Source: Burkholderia sp. WP9
GTDB taxonomy: Bacteria > Pseudomonadota > Gammaproteobacteria > Burkholderiales > Burkholderiaceae
Length of the DNA stretch: 64,000 nucleotides
Reading direction: 5' to 3'
Assembly: GCF_900104795.1 (NCBI RefSeq)
Contig: NZ_FNTG01000002.1
Location: 2,046,001 to 2,110,000 of the forward strand
Part shown: one piece after another, positions 26,173 to 34,895 of the stretch
Layout of the letters: each line of letters opens with the position of its first letter
Position numbering within the stretch: the stretch's first letter is position 1
Notes under the pieces: model-generated
The model's database searches: none
What the model was told of the DNA's origin: nothing
What the model saw: only the letters and a program-made list of their open reading frames with translations
Made by a program: the position numbers and the translations under genes

Positions 26173-26651
26173 CTGAATTCCTTTTGATTGCCCTGTGCGC
26201 ACGGCGACATGGCCGAACGCACTGACGACAGCGGGATAGCTATGACGGATGAGCCGCGCCGGGTCGACTTGTGTCGGTGACAGCAGCAATTGCTGGCACG
26301 ACGAAATCGCGGGCGGACGGAGCGTTTTATGCTCCATGATTGTGCGGCGCAACAAGTGTCGTGAATGTGACTTTAGCGGCGCCCTGGGCGTCGCTCTTGA
26401 TCTGGGTCAAGAGACACCCGGTCGGCGGTTCGCCGCGCAAGGCACAGGTGATTGGTCGTTTTTAGATGTGACCTGCTGCCTTGATTTCAGTCACGTTGGC
26501 ACGATGCCAAACGCGTCGGGCGTGACAATTCAATGTTGTCGGCGAGCTGGGGTTCGTGAGGAGCGGCCCCTCTACAGTTAGCCGATGGGATTCGGCGAGG
26601 CCACGCATAGGGTCGGGGTGGCAGAAGGTGCGGAAACGGCGTCAAACAGCG
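26173..26651. other. Gap of 479 bp: pha operon leader and promoter
   Basis: Between phaC and the thioesterase there is no gene that can be supported. It holds the FNR-type box, a -10-like TAAAGT, and a leader of about 190 bases before the phaC start codon. The part near 26420-26650 shows nothing recognisable. Confidence 0.6.
26370..26410 (-). promoter_or_regulatory. FNR/ANR-activated promoter of the phaC operon
   Basis: TTGATCTGGGTCAA (26397-26410) matches the FNR consensus TTGAT-N4-ATCAA at 9 of 10 positions. On the minus strand a TAAAGT -10 hexamer lies at 26370-26375, placing transcription start near 26363 and the box centre about 40.5 bp upstream. That is the spacing of class II FNR activation. 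Confidence 0.72.
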
Positions 26652-27065
26652 TCAAACCGCTTCAATGGGCGGCAAGGGGCGTGGCTTTCGCGCCGAGTCA
26701 GTAGCGACAAAGGTCAGCGTGGCCTCCGTCACCTTGACGAGGTCCGCGGCCATGCCCATGCGCTGCGCGAACACTTCCACGTTGACGGTGATCGACGTAC
26801 GTCCCTCGCGGACGATATTCGCGTAGAAGCTCAGCAGGTCGCCGATAAAAACGGGCTGCCTGAACGTGAACGAATTGACGGCGATGGTGACGACGCGTCC
26901 GTTCGCGCGTCGGCTCGCGGGAATCGATCCGGCGATATCGACGTGTGACATGATCCAGCCGCCGAACACATCGCCGTGTACATTGGCGCTCGACGGTTGG
27001 GGCACGACGCGCAGCACGGGCATTGCGTCGGCGGGAAGGCGTTCTGATGACGAAGAGTGGGGCAT
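26652..27065 (-). CDS. Acyl-CoA thioesterase, hot-dog fold (YciA-like)
   Basis: A 137-residue single hot-dog domain. The sequence SSANVHGDVFGGWIMSHVDIAGSI (about 26-49) contains the helix start and acidic residue of the YciA/BACH acyl-CoA hydrolase family, and NSFTFRQPVFIGDLLSFYANI is the second strand pair. It hydrolyses acyl-CoA to the free acid and CoA; chain length is not predictable. The start MPHSSSSERL at 27065 was chosen over a longer in-frame start lacking similarity. It lies 65 bp after ilvE on the same strand and could share its transcript. Confidence 0.88.
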   Translation of the reverse strand: MPHSSSSERLPADAMPVLRVVPQPSSANVHGDVFGGWIMSHVDIAGSIPASRRANGRVVTIAVNSFTFRQPVFIGDLLSFYANIVREGRTSITVNVEVFAQRMGMAADLVKVTEATLTFVATDSARKPRPLPPIEAV

Positions 27066-27130
27066 GATGGTCCGGTGTCGTAGGTAGGCCGGGAGCGGCG
27101 CGCCGGCGCCCGGCCCGTGCAAAATCGAGT

Positions 27131-28063
27131 TTAGCGGGCCACGTGCGTGAGCCAGTGCGCGTAGCGCTCCGACTTGCCGGCCACCGCGGCGAAGAACGTT
27201 TCCTGCAGCGACGCGGTGATTGGTCCGCGCTCGCCGTTGCCGATCACGCGATCGTCGAGTTCACGAATGGGCGTGACCTCCGCTGCCGTGCCCGTGAAGA
27301 AGGCTTCGTCGGCGCAGTACATTTCGTCGCGGGTAATGCGTTTTTCGACGACCTGAAGGCCTTGGTCCCGTGCGATTTCCATGACCGACGCACGCGTGAT
27401 GCCGTCGAGGCACGAGGCAAGGTCCGGCGTATACAACACGCCATTGCGCACAATGAAGACGTTTTCGCCCGCTCCCTCGGACACATAGCCTTCCGTATCG
27501 AGCAGCAGCGCTTCGTCGTAACCATTGCGGGTGACTTCGCGATTGGCCAGGATCGAATTGATGTAATAGCCGCTCGCCTTGGCGCGCACCAGCGACACAT
27601 TCACGTGGTGGCGCGACAGCGACGAAGTCTTGACACGAATGCCGCGCGTGAGGCCCTCCTCGCCGAGATAGCTGCCCCAAGGCCATGCAGCGATGCCCAC
27701 ATGAACTGTATTGCCGCGCGCACCGAGGCCCATCTGTTCGCTGCCGAGCCAGACAAGCGGGCGCAGATAGCACGCCGTCAGCCGATTGCGGCGCACCACT
27801 TCCAACTGAGCCTCGCGAATCGTTTCGAAGCTGAAGGGCACGGCCATTTCGAAGATTTTCGCGGAATTGAAGAGTCGTTTCGTATGGTCGTCGAGCCGGA
27901 AGATCGCCGGTCCCGCAGCGGTTTCGTACGCTCTGACGCCTTCGAATACCGCCATGCCGTAGTGGAGCGAATGAGTCAGAAAGTGAAGTTGCGCGTCGCG
28001 CCACTGCACCAGTTCGCCGTCGATCCAGATCACGCCATCACGGTCGTGCATGTTCGTGTTCAT
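27131..28063 (-). CDS. ilvE: Branched-chain amino acid aminotransferase
   Basis: A 310-residue fold-type IV PLP transaminase. It has HSLHYGMAVFEGVRAYET (31-48), the RPLVWLGSEQMGLGA block, the PLP lysine in RAKASGYYINS (Lys162) and SEGAGENVFIVRNG. It interconverts leucine, isoleucine and valine with their 2-oxo acids, using 2-oxoglutarate/glutamate. Its ATG overlaps the stop of the indolepyruvate ferredoxin oxidoreductase gene (ATGA), so the two are translationally coupled. This suggests transamination feeds 2-oxo acids directly to that oxidoreductase. Confidence 0.93.
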   Translation of the reverse strand: MNTNMHDRDGVIWIDGELVQWRDAQLHFLTHSLHYGMAVFEGVRAYETAAGPAIFRLDDHTKRLFNSAKIFEMAVPFSFETIREAQLEVVRRNRLTACYLRPLVWLGSEQMGLGARGNTVHVGIAAWPWGSYLGEEGLTRGIRVKTSSLSRHHVNVSLVRAKASGYYINSILANREVTRNGYDEALLLDTEGYVSEGAGENVFIVRNGVLYTPDLASCLDGITRASVMEIARDQGLQVVEKRITRDEMYCADEAFFTGTAAEVTPIRELDDRVIGNGERGPITASLQETFFAAVAGKSERYAHWLTHVAR

Positions 28064-31000
28064 ATCGCTTTTTCGAAAAGTGAGGAAGATGAAACGGGTG
28101 ACATGTTGGCCGCATCGGTCCGGTATTCGGCAAGCCAGCGTTCGCGCTTACTCGCCGCGGCGAGCACGTTGCGCTCCTTGACGTGACCGAAACCGCGAAT
28201 CTCGTCGGGCAGATTGGCGAGCTTCATCGCTGCATCGAATCGGGCGGTGTCGAGCGTTACGCAGAATTCGTCGATCAGCGTGAAGTACTGCTCGATCAAC
28301 TCACGTTCATTGCGCCGTTCCTCCGTCTTGCCGAAGACGTCGAACGCCGTGCCGCGCAGGAATCTGAATTTTTCGAGTACGCGGAACATGGTGAGCGTCC
28401 ATTGCCCGAATCGTTGTTTCTTCAGGTGGCCGTGTTCATCGCGTTTGGCGAGCAATGGCGGCGCGAGATGGAACGCGAGCTTGTAATCGCGACCCGGTTC
28501 GCCTTCGAACTGTGCGCGCAACTTGTCCATGTAAGCCGGATCTGCATAGAGACGGGCGACTTCATACTCGTCCTTATAGGTCATCAGTTTCGCCAGGTTG
28601 CGCGCGACGACCGGTGTGAGGCGCGGTTTCGCCCCACCCATGACAGCCGTTTCCTCCGCGCGCAGACGTTGGACGGCTTCAACATAGCGCGCCGCATAGC
28701 GCGGGTTCTGATAGCGACTCAGCTGCTCGACGTGACGCTCGATCAGCCGGTCCAGCGATTCCGGCATCTGCACGACAATGGCCTGCTGCGCGCCGCTCGA
28801 TGGCGCGAAAGCGTCCACTCCTGCTTCACCGTGCTGTGCGACATAGCGTCCCCATGCAAACGCCAGACGATTTTTTTCGACGGCCACGCCATTCAGTTCG
28901 ATCGCGCGATCGAGACTTTCGTAACTAAGCGGCAGCCAGCCGCGTTGCCATGCAAAGCCGAGCAACAGAGGATTGGCATAGAGCGTGTCGCCTAACAGTG
29001 CGAGCGCGAGACGATTGGCGTCGATAAAGTCGCAGTCTTCGCCGATGCTCGCGCGCAGATCCAGTTGCGTCTGATCGGCCGGAAAGCGCCAGTGCGGATC
29101 CCGCACGAATTGCGCGGTCGGCGTGGCGCCGCTGTTGATCGCTGCTTTCGTCACGCTGTGTTGCGTGCGTGCCAGCACTTCAGCGGAAGCGGAGACGATC
29201 GCGTCGCAGCCCAGTATCAGGCGTGCTTCACCAGCCGCGATCCGCGTGGCGTGCAATTGTTCGGGTGTCGCGGCGATCTGCACATGACTGAGCACGGCGC
29301 CGCCTTTCTGCGCGAGCCCAGCCATATCGAGCACGGTGACGCCCTTGTTTTCGAGGTGAGCCGCCATGCCGAGCAAGCCGCCGATCGTCACGACGCCGGT
29401 TCCGCCGACACCTGTCACCAGCACGCCATACGGCTTCGACAGTGACGCAATCGCGGGCCGGGGCAGTGCCGTGAAATCGGGCAACGCGGCGGCGGATGCA
29501 TGCTTGGCGGGCTTCTTCACCTGCGCGCCTTCCGCTGTGACGAAGCTCGGGCAAAAGCCTTTCACGCACGAAAAATCTTTATTGCAAGACGACTGGTTGA
29601 TCTTGCGCTTGGTGCCGAGCGCCGTTTGCAGCGGCTCGACCGACAGGCAGTTCGATTGCACCGAGCAATCGCCACAGCCTTCGCATACCGCGTCGTTGAT
29701 AAAGGCGCGCTTCGCCGGATCGGGATAGGTGCCGCGTTTGCGACGCCGGCGCTTTTCGGTCGCACACGTCTGGTCGTAGATCAGAATCGACGTACCCGCC
29801 ACCTCGCGCAACTCGCGCTGCAACCGGTCGAGTTCGTCGCGGTGATACACCTTGACGCCTTCCGGGAGGCGCACGTTCGCGTCGTATTTCTCAGGCTCGT
29901 CGGTGACAATCAGCACTTGCTTCGCGCCTTCGGCCACGACCTGAAACGCGATCTGCGGGACCGTGAGCACGCCGTCCACCGGTTGGCCGCCGGTCATCGC
30001 GACCGCGTCGTTGTAGAGCACTTTATAGGTGACGTTCGCACTCGCAGCAATGGACGCGCGAATCGCGAGCAGGCCGGAATGGAAATAGGTGCCGTCGCCC
30101 AGATTGACGAATACGTGCCGCTCGTTCGTGAAATGCATCTGGCCGGTCCACGCAACACCTTCGCCACCCATCTGGCTGAAGGTCTCCGTCTTGCGATCCA
30201 TCCACATCGACATGTAGTGGCAGCCAATGCCGGCCAGTGCGCGCGAGCCTTCCGGCACGCGAGTCGACGTGTTGTGCGGGCAGCCCGAACAGAACCACGG
30301 TTGCCGTTCCGTCACGGAACGCGGCGTGGCCGCCTCACGTTCCTTGGCCTCGATCACGGCAATGCGCGCCTCGATCCGCGCGCGCAGATCCGCTGGCAGA
30401 TCGGCTTTGGCGAGGCGCCGGGCGATCGCTTTCGCGATCAAGGCCGGCGACAGCTCGTAGTGCGCGGGCAAGAGGGTCTGTCCGCGCGGCACGGACCATT
30501 CGCCGCCTTCGTCGTCGCGCTGGTCGAACTTGCCGAATACTTTCGGGCGCACGTCGTCGCGCCAGTTATAAAGTTCCTCTTTGAGCGCGTATTCGAGAAT
30601 CTGGCGTTTTTCTTCGACCACCAGAATCTCGTCGAGGCCAGTGGCGAAATCGCGTGCGTTCTGCGCATCGAGCGGCCATACGCAGCCTACCTTCAGCACG
30701 CGTATGCCGATACGCGCGCAGGTTTCGTCGTCGAGCGAAAGATCGGCGAGCGCTTGCCGTACGTCGAGATACGCTTTGCCGGCGGTCATGATGCCAAGGC
30801 GTGGGTTGGGGCTGTCGATCACCACGCGGTTCAGCCTGTTCGCGCGAATGTAGGCGAGCGCCGCATACCACTTGTAGTTGAGCAGACGCGCTTCCTGCGT
30901 GAGCGGCGGGTCGGGCCAGCGGATATTGAGGCCGCCTTCGGGCATCTCGAAGTCGTCCGGCAGGACGATCTGCAAACGGTCCGGGTCGATGTCGATCGAC

Positions 31001-31659
31001 GCGCTCGATTCGACTACGTCCGTAACGCATTTCATCGCGACCCACAGACCCGCGTAGCGGCTCATGGCCCAGCCGTGCAGACCGTAGTCGAGATACTCCT
31101 GCACGCTTGCCGGATACAGCACCGGAATGCCGCTGGCCACGAACATATGCTCCGACTGATGCGCGACCGACGACGACTTCGCCGCATGGTCGTCACCCGC
31201 CAGCACGAGCACGCCGCCGTTCGGATCGGTGCCGGCCGAATTCGCGTGCTTGAAGACGTCGCCGGTGCGATCGACACCCGGCCCCTTGCCGTACCACATG
31301 CCGAATACGCCGTCGACCTTGGCGCCCGGCCAGAGATTGAGTTGCTGCGTGCCCCACACGGCGGTCGCCGCGAGATCTTCGTTCACCCCCGGCTGAAACA
31401 CGACATCGTGTTCCTTCAGATGCTGCTTCGCTTTCCATAGACCCTGATCGAGCGCGCCGAGCGGCGAGCCGCGATAGCCGGATACATAACCCGCGGTGTT
31501 CAGGCCGGCGCGGCGGTCGCGCGCCTTTTGCAACATTGGCAACCGCACCAGCGCCTGAGTGCCGCTCATATAGACGCGGCCCTTTTGGAGTGTGTATTTA
31601 TCGTCGAGCGATACGTTGGCAAGCGCGTCACGTAGCGGGGGCGTTAGCGGGGCGTTCAT
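28060..31659 (-). CDS. Fused indolepyruvate (2-oxoacid) ferredoxin oxidoreductase
   Basis: A 1199-residue single-chain enzyme. The N-terminal part is the pyrimidine domain of the alpha subunit (NTAGYVSGYRGSPLGALDQ); a central TPP-binding domain contains the PWFCSGCPHNTST block and GDGTYFHSG (the GDG of the TPP site). A 4Fe-4S cluster region follows (VCEGCGDCSVQSNC...), then a gamma-like domain (GVGGTGVVTIGGLLGMAAH). It oxidatively decarboxylates aryl- or branched-chain 2-oxo acids to acyl-CoA, reducing ferredoxin. The start MNAPLTPPL at 31659 is preferred over an extension into the promoter. Divergent from a LysR gene and coupled to ilvE. Confidence 0.94.
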   Translation of the reverse strand: MNAPLTPPLRDALANVSLDDKYTLQKGRVYMSGTQALVRLPMLQKARDRRAGLNTAGYVSGYRGSPLGALDQGLWKAKQHLKEHDVVFQPGVNEDLAATAVWGTQQLNLWPGAKVDGVFGMWYGKGPGVDRTGDVFKHANSAGTDPNGGVLVLAGDDHAAKSSSVAHQSEHMFVASGIPVLYPASVQEYLDYGLHGWAMSRYAGLWVAMKCVTDVVESSASIDIDPDRLQIVLPDDFEMPEGGLNIRWPDPPLTQEARLLNYKWYAALAYIRANRLNRVVIDSPNPRLGIMTAGKAYLDVRQALADLSLDDETCARIGIRVLKVGCVWPLDAQNARDFATGLDEILVVEEKRQILEYALKEELYNWRDDVRPKVFGKFDQRDDEGGEWSVPRGQTLLPAHYELSPALIAKAIARRLAKADLPADLRARIEARIAVIEAKEREAATPRSVTERQPWFCSGCPHNTSTRVPEGSRALAGIGCHYMSMWMDRKTETFSQMGGEGVAWTGQMHFTNERHVFVNLGDGTYFHSGLLAIRASIAASANVTYKVLYNDAVAMTGGQPVDGVLTVPQIAFQVVAEGAKQVLIVTDEPEKYDANVRLPEGVKVYHRDELDRLQRELREVAGTSILIYDQTCATEKRRRRKRGTYPDPAKRAFINDAVCEGCGDCSVQSNCLSVEPLQTALGTKRKINQSSCNKDFSCVKGFCPSFVTAEGAQVKKPAKHASAAALPDFTALPRPAIASLSKPYGVLVTGVGGTGVVTIGGLLGMAAHLENKGVTVLDMAGLAQKGGAVLSHVQIAATPEQLHATRIAAGEARLILGCDAIVSASAEVLARTQHSVTKAAINSGATPTAQFVRDPHWRFPADQTQLDLRASIGEDCDFIDANRLALALLGDTLYANPLLLGFAWQRGWLPLSYESLDRAIELNGVAVEKNRLAFAWGRYVAQHGEAGVDAFAPSSGAQQAIVVQMPESLDRLIERHVEQLSRYQNPRYAARYVEAVQRLRAEETAVMGGAKPRLTPVVARNLAKLMTYKDEYEVARLYADPAYMDKLRAQFEGEPGRDYKLAFHLAPPLLAKRDEHGHLKKQRFGQWTLTMFRVLEKFRFLRGTAFDVFGKTEERRNERELIEQYFTLIDEFCVTLDTARFDAAMKLANLPDEIRGFGHVKERNVLAAASKRERWLAEYRTDAANMSPVSSSSLFEKAI

Positions 31660-31723
31660 GGTGAAGTCTCCGGCGGCTTTATTGGGGCGGAGTATAGGAA
31701 GCGGAATTTCCAACGTAAAATCA

Positions 31724-31746
31724 CGAATACCGAATCCTGCTATTCG
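31724..31746. promoter_or_regulatory. LysR-type binding dyad
   Basis: CGAATA-N11-TATTCG is a perfect 6-bp dyad with the 11-base spacing expected of LysR-family sites. It ends 8 bp before the lysR start and lies about 65 bp from the oxidoreductase start, placing it to control both directions. Confidence 0.65.
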
Positions 31747-31754
31747 AAAAACAC

Positions 31755-32660
31755 ATGTCAAAAGACGTTACCCTGCGGCAGATGCGTTACTTCGTGGCGG
31801 CAGCCCAGAGCGGGCAGCTTTCGATGGCGGCGACGGCTGAGCACGTGTCGCAATCGGCGATCACCAATGCGGTGCTGGCATTGGAGGAAACCCTGGGTAC
31901 GCGGCTCTTCGAGCGCCTGCCTCAGGGCGTTACGTTGACGCCGGACGGGCACGATTTCCTGAACCACGCGCGGCACATACTCGATTCGGTGCGCGACGCG
32001 GTCTACAAGGCGCCGTTCCGCTCGCACGATCTGAAGGGAACCGTGCGCATTGCTGCGTCGTATACGGTGCTGGGGTACTTTTTGCCCGAGTTGATGGGGC
32101 GTTTTCGCGCGACGTATCCGGACATCGAAATCGATCTGCATGACCTCGACCGCGAGTCGATCGAACAGGCCGTGCTCGATGGAGTCGTCGATCTCGGTAT
32201 CGTCCTGCTGTCCAACGTCGAAAATATCAGGCAATTCCGGCACCACGTGCTGATCCGGTCGCGCCGGCAGTTGTGGACTTCTCCGACCCATCCGCTCACG
32301 CAACTGAACGCGCCTTCGCTCGCGGATATCGCAAGTTATCCGTACATCCTGATTACCGTGGACGAAGGCGAGCAATCGACGCTGCGGTACTGGAAGCAGA
32401 ACAATGTCGAACCCAACATCGCGTTTCGCACCAGTTCAATGGAAGCGCTGCGCGGTCTGGTGGCGCATGGCTTTGGCGTGACGATTCTGTCGGATATGGT
32501 GTTTCGTCCGTGGTCGCTGGAAGGCAAGCGGATCGACGCGCGGCCGATTCTCAACGCGATTCCCCAGATGGACGCGGGCATGTTGTGGCGCAAAGGCGCA
32601 ACGCTGGATACGCCGGCCGTTGCGTTTCAGCAGTTCCTCATTCATGCATGCGGGAGTTGA
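31755..32660 (+). CDS. LysR family transcriptional regulator
   Basis: A 301-residue regulator. Winged helix-turn-helix at 4-63 (LRQMRYFVAAAQSGQLSMAA, VSQSAITNAVLALEETLGTRLFERL), then a two-lobed effector-binding domain starting with GTVRIAASYTVLGYFLPELM. It is divergent from the fused ferredoxin oxidoreductase with a LysR-type dyad between them, so it probably responds to an aromatic or branched-chain 2-oxo acid or amino acid and controls the oxidoreductase-ilvE unit as well as itself. Confidence 0.92.
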   Translation: MSKDVTLRQMRYFVAAAQSGQLSMAATAEHVSQSAITNAVLALEETLGTRLFERLPQGVTLTPDGHDFLNHARHILDSVRDAVYKAPFRSHDLKGTVRIAASYTVLGYFLPELMGRFRATYPDIEIDLHDLDRESIEQAVLDGVVDLGIVLLSNVENIRQFRHHVLIRSRRQLWTSPTHPLTQLNAPSLADIASYPYILITVDEGEQSTLRYWKQNNVEPNIAFRTSSMEALRGLVAHGFGVTILSDMVFRPWSLEGKRIDARPILNAIPQMDAGMLWRKGATLDTPAVAFQQFLIHACGS

Positions 32661-32830
32661 AAGCGAGGAGTGGGCGGAGCGACGAAAGAGGCGGTGCATC
32701 GCCCGAATCCACGTCGCAGTTTCACGTGTATCTGTTTTTCGCATACCCTGGCGGCTGTTTTCTGTCTGTAGGTGGGGCCGCTCATTTCCGCCGCGAAGCC
32801 GCGCCGGCATTGGCCGGAGCCGGGACGCAC

Positions 32831-32856
32831 TATAATCGGCTCGATGCATCGATTCA
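32831..32856 (+). promoter_or_regulatory. Promoter of the 32.9 kb lacI gene with variant operator
   Basis: A perfect -10 TATAAT (32831-32836) is followed by TGCATCGATTCA (32845-32856), which differs by one base from the core TGAATCGATTCA found upstream of three neighbouring units. The site covers the start of transcription, implying autorepression. The -35 is weak. Confidence 0.65.
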
Positions 32857-32891
32857 TTAAGAGTCGATCGACGACCTTTTCGCCTTCCGTC

Positions 32892-33974
32892 ATGCCCAAA
32901 GAGAAAGCCAGCAAACCCGTTCAGCCCGCGTTGCGCAGCCGCAAATCCCCCCAGGGTTCGCCCACCGTGCAGGACGTCGCGCGTCTCGCGAAGGTGTCGG
33001 TCGGCTCGGTGTCGCGTGTGCTGAACGGCCGCGAGAATGTGGCGCCAGCCATTCAGGAGGCGGTGCGCGCCGCGGTGGCCGAGTTGAATTTCGTGCCGAA
33101 CGTGGTGGCGCGCAGCATGCGCAAAGGCAGTTCCAGCGCAATCGGCTGTCTGATTTCGGACATCACGCAGCACACCGCCGCACAGATGGTCAGCGCCGCC
33201 GAAGAGCGTCTGCGGGCGAGGGGTTTCGAAATTCTGATCGCCAATTCCCACTACGATCTCGAACGCGAGCGCGCCATTCTGTCGAGCCTGAAGCAGCGCC
33301 GTATCGACGGATTCATCGGCGCGATTTCCGACGACGAAACGCCTTCCTATTTCAACTTCCTACATACGCTGAATATGCCGGTCGTGCTGTGGGAGCGCGA
33401 TGCACAGGGCGAATTCAATTCGGTCCTGACCGATCACGCCGACGGCTGCCGCCAGGCCGTGCGCTATCTCGCATCGCTCGGACATCGCGCCATTGCGCTC
33501 GTCGCCGGTCATGAAAACACGTGGGTGGGCCGCGAGATGGTGCGCGGCTATCAGGCCGCGTGCGAGGCCGCCGGCATCGCGCTCGACCCCGCGCTCGTGC
33601 TGCGTACCAGCGCCTTTAACAAGGAGGTCTGCCGCGCCTTGCTCAGCGGTCCCGACCGGCCCTCCGCCATCATCGCCACGCTGAACGACGTGGCCATCGT
33701 GCTCGAAGTCGTGCGGGAAGCCGGGCTGTCGATTCCGGCCGACCTGTCGGTGATATCGATCGGCGAGCACGAGTATTCGGGCATCGCGTCGCCGGCGTTG
33801 ACCGTGGTGACGCAAAACCCGCGTGATGTCGGCCGCGAAGCAGCGGACATGATGTTGCAACTGATCGACGGCACCGCGCCGTCCGGCATCCGCCGCTCGA
33901 AACATCCCATGCGGATGATCGTGCGCGAGTCGTGCGGCGCGCCCCCCAGCGCTGCACGCCGCAGAAAGCGCTAG
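32892..33974 (+). CDS. LacI family regulator of the hyu/peptide-transport regulon
   Basis: A 360-residue LacI/GalR repressor. The helix-turn-helix PTVQDVARLAKVSVGSVSRVLNG lies at 24-46, with an unusually long basic N-terminal tail before it; the hinge helix and a sugar-binding-like sensor follow (SSAIGCLISDITQHTAAQMV, PSAIIATLNDVAIVLEV, DLSVISIGEHEYSGIASPALTVV). An in-frame ATG at 32844 overlaps the operator and would be nearly leaderless, so 32892 was chosen, though neither has a clear ribosome site. Three downstream units carry the same palindrome, which this repressor most likely binds. Confidence 0.88.
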   Translation: MPKEKASKPVQPALRSRKSPQGSPTVQDVARLAKVSVGSVSRVLNGRENVAPAIQEAVRAAVAELNFVPNVVARSMRKGSSSAIGCLISDITQHTAAQMVSAAEERLRARGFEILIANSHYDLERERAILSSLKQRRIDGFIGAISDDETPSYFNFLHTLNMPVVLWERDAQGEFNSVLTDHADGCRQAVRYLASLGHRAIALVAGHENTWVGREMVRGYQAACEAAGIALDPALVLRTSAFNKEVCRALLSGPDRPSAIIATLNDVAIVLEVVREAGLSIPADLSVISIGEHEYSGIASPALTVVTQNPRDVGREAADMMLQLIDGTAPSGIRRSKHPMRMIVRESCGAPPSAARRRKR

Positions 33975-34057
33975 CCGGATTCGATCCCAGGGTTTATCCG
34001 ATCGCAAAGTTTCTTGACAGCGGATTTTTCGCCGCCGACAGTGCGTACCTACCTGTA

Positions 34058-34071
34058 GTGAATCGATTCAC
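34058..34071 (+). promoter_or_regulatory. LacI operator 1, before the Tat-exported protein
   Basis: Perfect palindrome GTGAATCGATTCAC, centred on CG-rich symmetry as in LacI-family operators, 19 bp before the start codon of the next gene. A consensus -35 TTGACA lies at 34014-34019; the -10 is not clear. Confidence 0.8.
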
Positions 34072-34089
34072 CAAAACGCGAGGCGCAAT

Positions 34090-34839
34090 ATGAGCGACAG
34101 GAAGAACGGGGTACAGTCGGGTCAGGACAACAGCAAGGGCGGCGGCCGCGCAGGCCGCCGACGGTTTATGAAAACGGCGGGCGTGTTTGCCGGCGCAGTG
34201 GCGACCGGACTGGGTCTCGATGGCTGCGGGGAGGGCGGAATCAGCGCCGCGTCCGCGCAGAGCGTGGGCGCGCGGATTCCCGCGATCGTGCCGGCGCAAA
34301 CGGCGCTGGTGGTCATGCATTATCAGACCGACATCCTGGCGCTCTTTCCGGCCGTCGCGCCTACTCTGCTCGCCAATACACGCAAGCTGTGCGATGCCGC
34401 GCGGGCTAAAGGCGTCAGCGTCTACTTCGCCAAGATCCAGTTCAGTCCGGGCTATCCGGAAGTCAGTCCGTTGAACAAGAACGGGCAGGGGCTCAAGCAA
34501 CTCGGCCTTTTCATCAACGACAGGATCGCGCCGGAACTCGGCCAGCAGGCCAACGAGCCGCTCATCATCGGGCATCGGGCCAGCGTATTTTTCGGCACTG
34601 ATCTGCAGGCGCGGCTTTCCGCGCAGGGTATCGATTCGCTGATCATGGCCGGCATTGCGTCGACCGGTGTGGTGCTGTCGTCAGTCGCCTATGCGAGCGA
34701 TTCGGACTTCCGCTTATACACCGTGAAGGATTGCTGTTTCGACCCGGATCAGGTCGTCCATGATCATCTCTTTTCCACCGCATTCGATTCGCGCACTGCG
34801 GTGCTGTCGCTCGCCGACGCCTCGCTGCTGCTCGCCTAG
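34090..34839 (+). CDS. Tat-exported isochorismatase-fold protein lacking catalytic residues
   Basis: A 249-residue protein. The N-terminus has a twin-arginine signal (RRRFMKTAG, 23-31, then a hydrophobic run) and possibly a lipoprotein cysteine at 46 (LDGC). The mature part is an isochorismatase fold (TALVVMHYQTDIL, ASVFFGTDLQARL, IMAGIASTGVVLSSVAYASD). The usual triad is absent: Asp is His77, the Lys position reads GHRAS, and the Cys position is Val194. It is therefore unlikely to be a cysteine hydrolase; a binding protein or a different chemistry is possible. It is its own unit behind operator 1. Confidence 0.82.
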   Translation: MSDRKNGVQSGQDNSKGGGRAGRRRFMKTAGVFAGAVATGLGLDGCGEGGISAASAQSVGARIPAIVPAQTALVVMHYQTDILALFPAVAPTLLANTRKLCDAARAKGVSVYFAKIQFSPGYPEVSPLNKNGQGLKQLGLFINDRIAPELGQQANEPLIIGHRASVFFGTDLQARLSAQGIDSLIMAGIASTGVVLSSVAYASDSDFRLYTVKDCCFDPDQVVHDHLFSTAFDSRTAVLSLADASLLLA

Positions 34840-34895
34840 GCCCGTCGCAACGCGCGCTGAACCCGCCAACCAGGGTTTCCGATATTTTTGAAAAG

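Noticed and set aside
26397..26410. TTGATCTGGGTCAA read as a simple hairpin or terminator for the thioesterase
   Set aside because: The stem is only five bases with one mismatch, and the spacing to a -10 hexamer fits an FNR site much better.
29500..31440. 646-codon open frame on the plus strand
   Set aside because: Antisense to the fused ferredoxin oxidoreductase; biased composition, no domain and no ribosome site.
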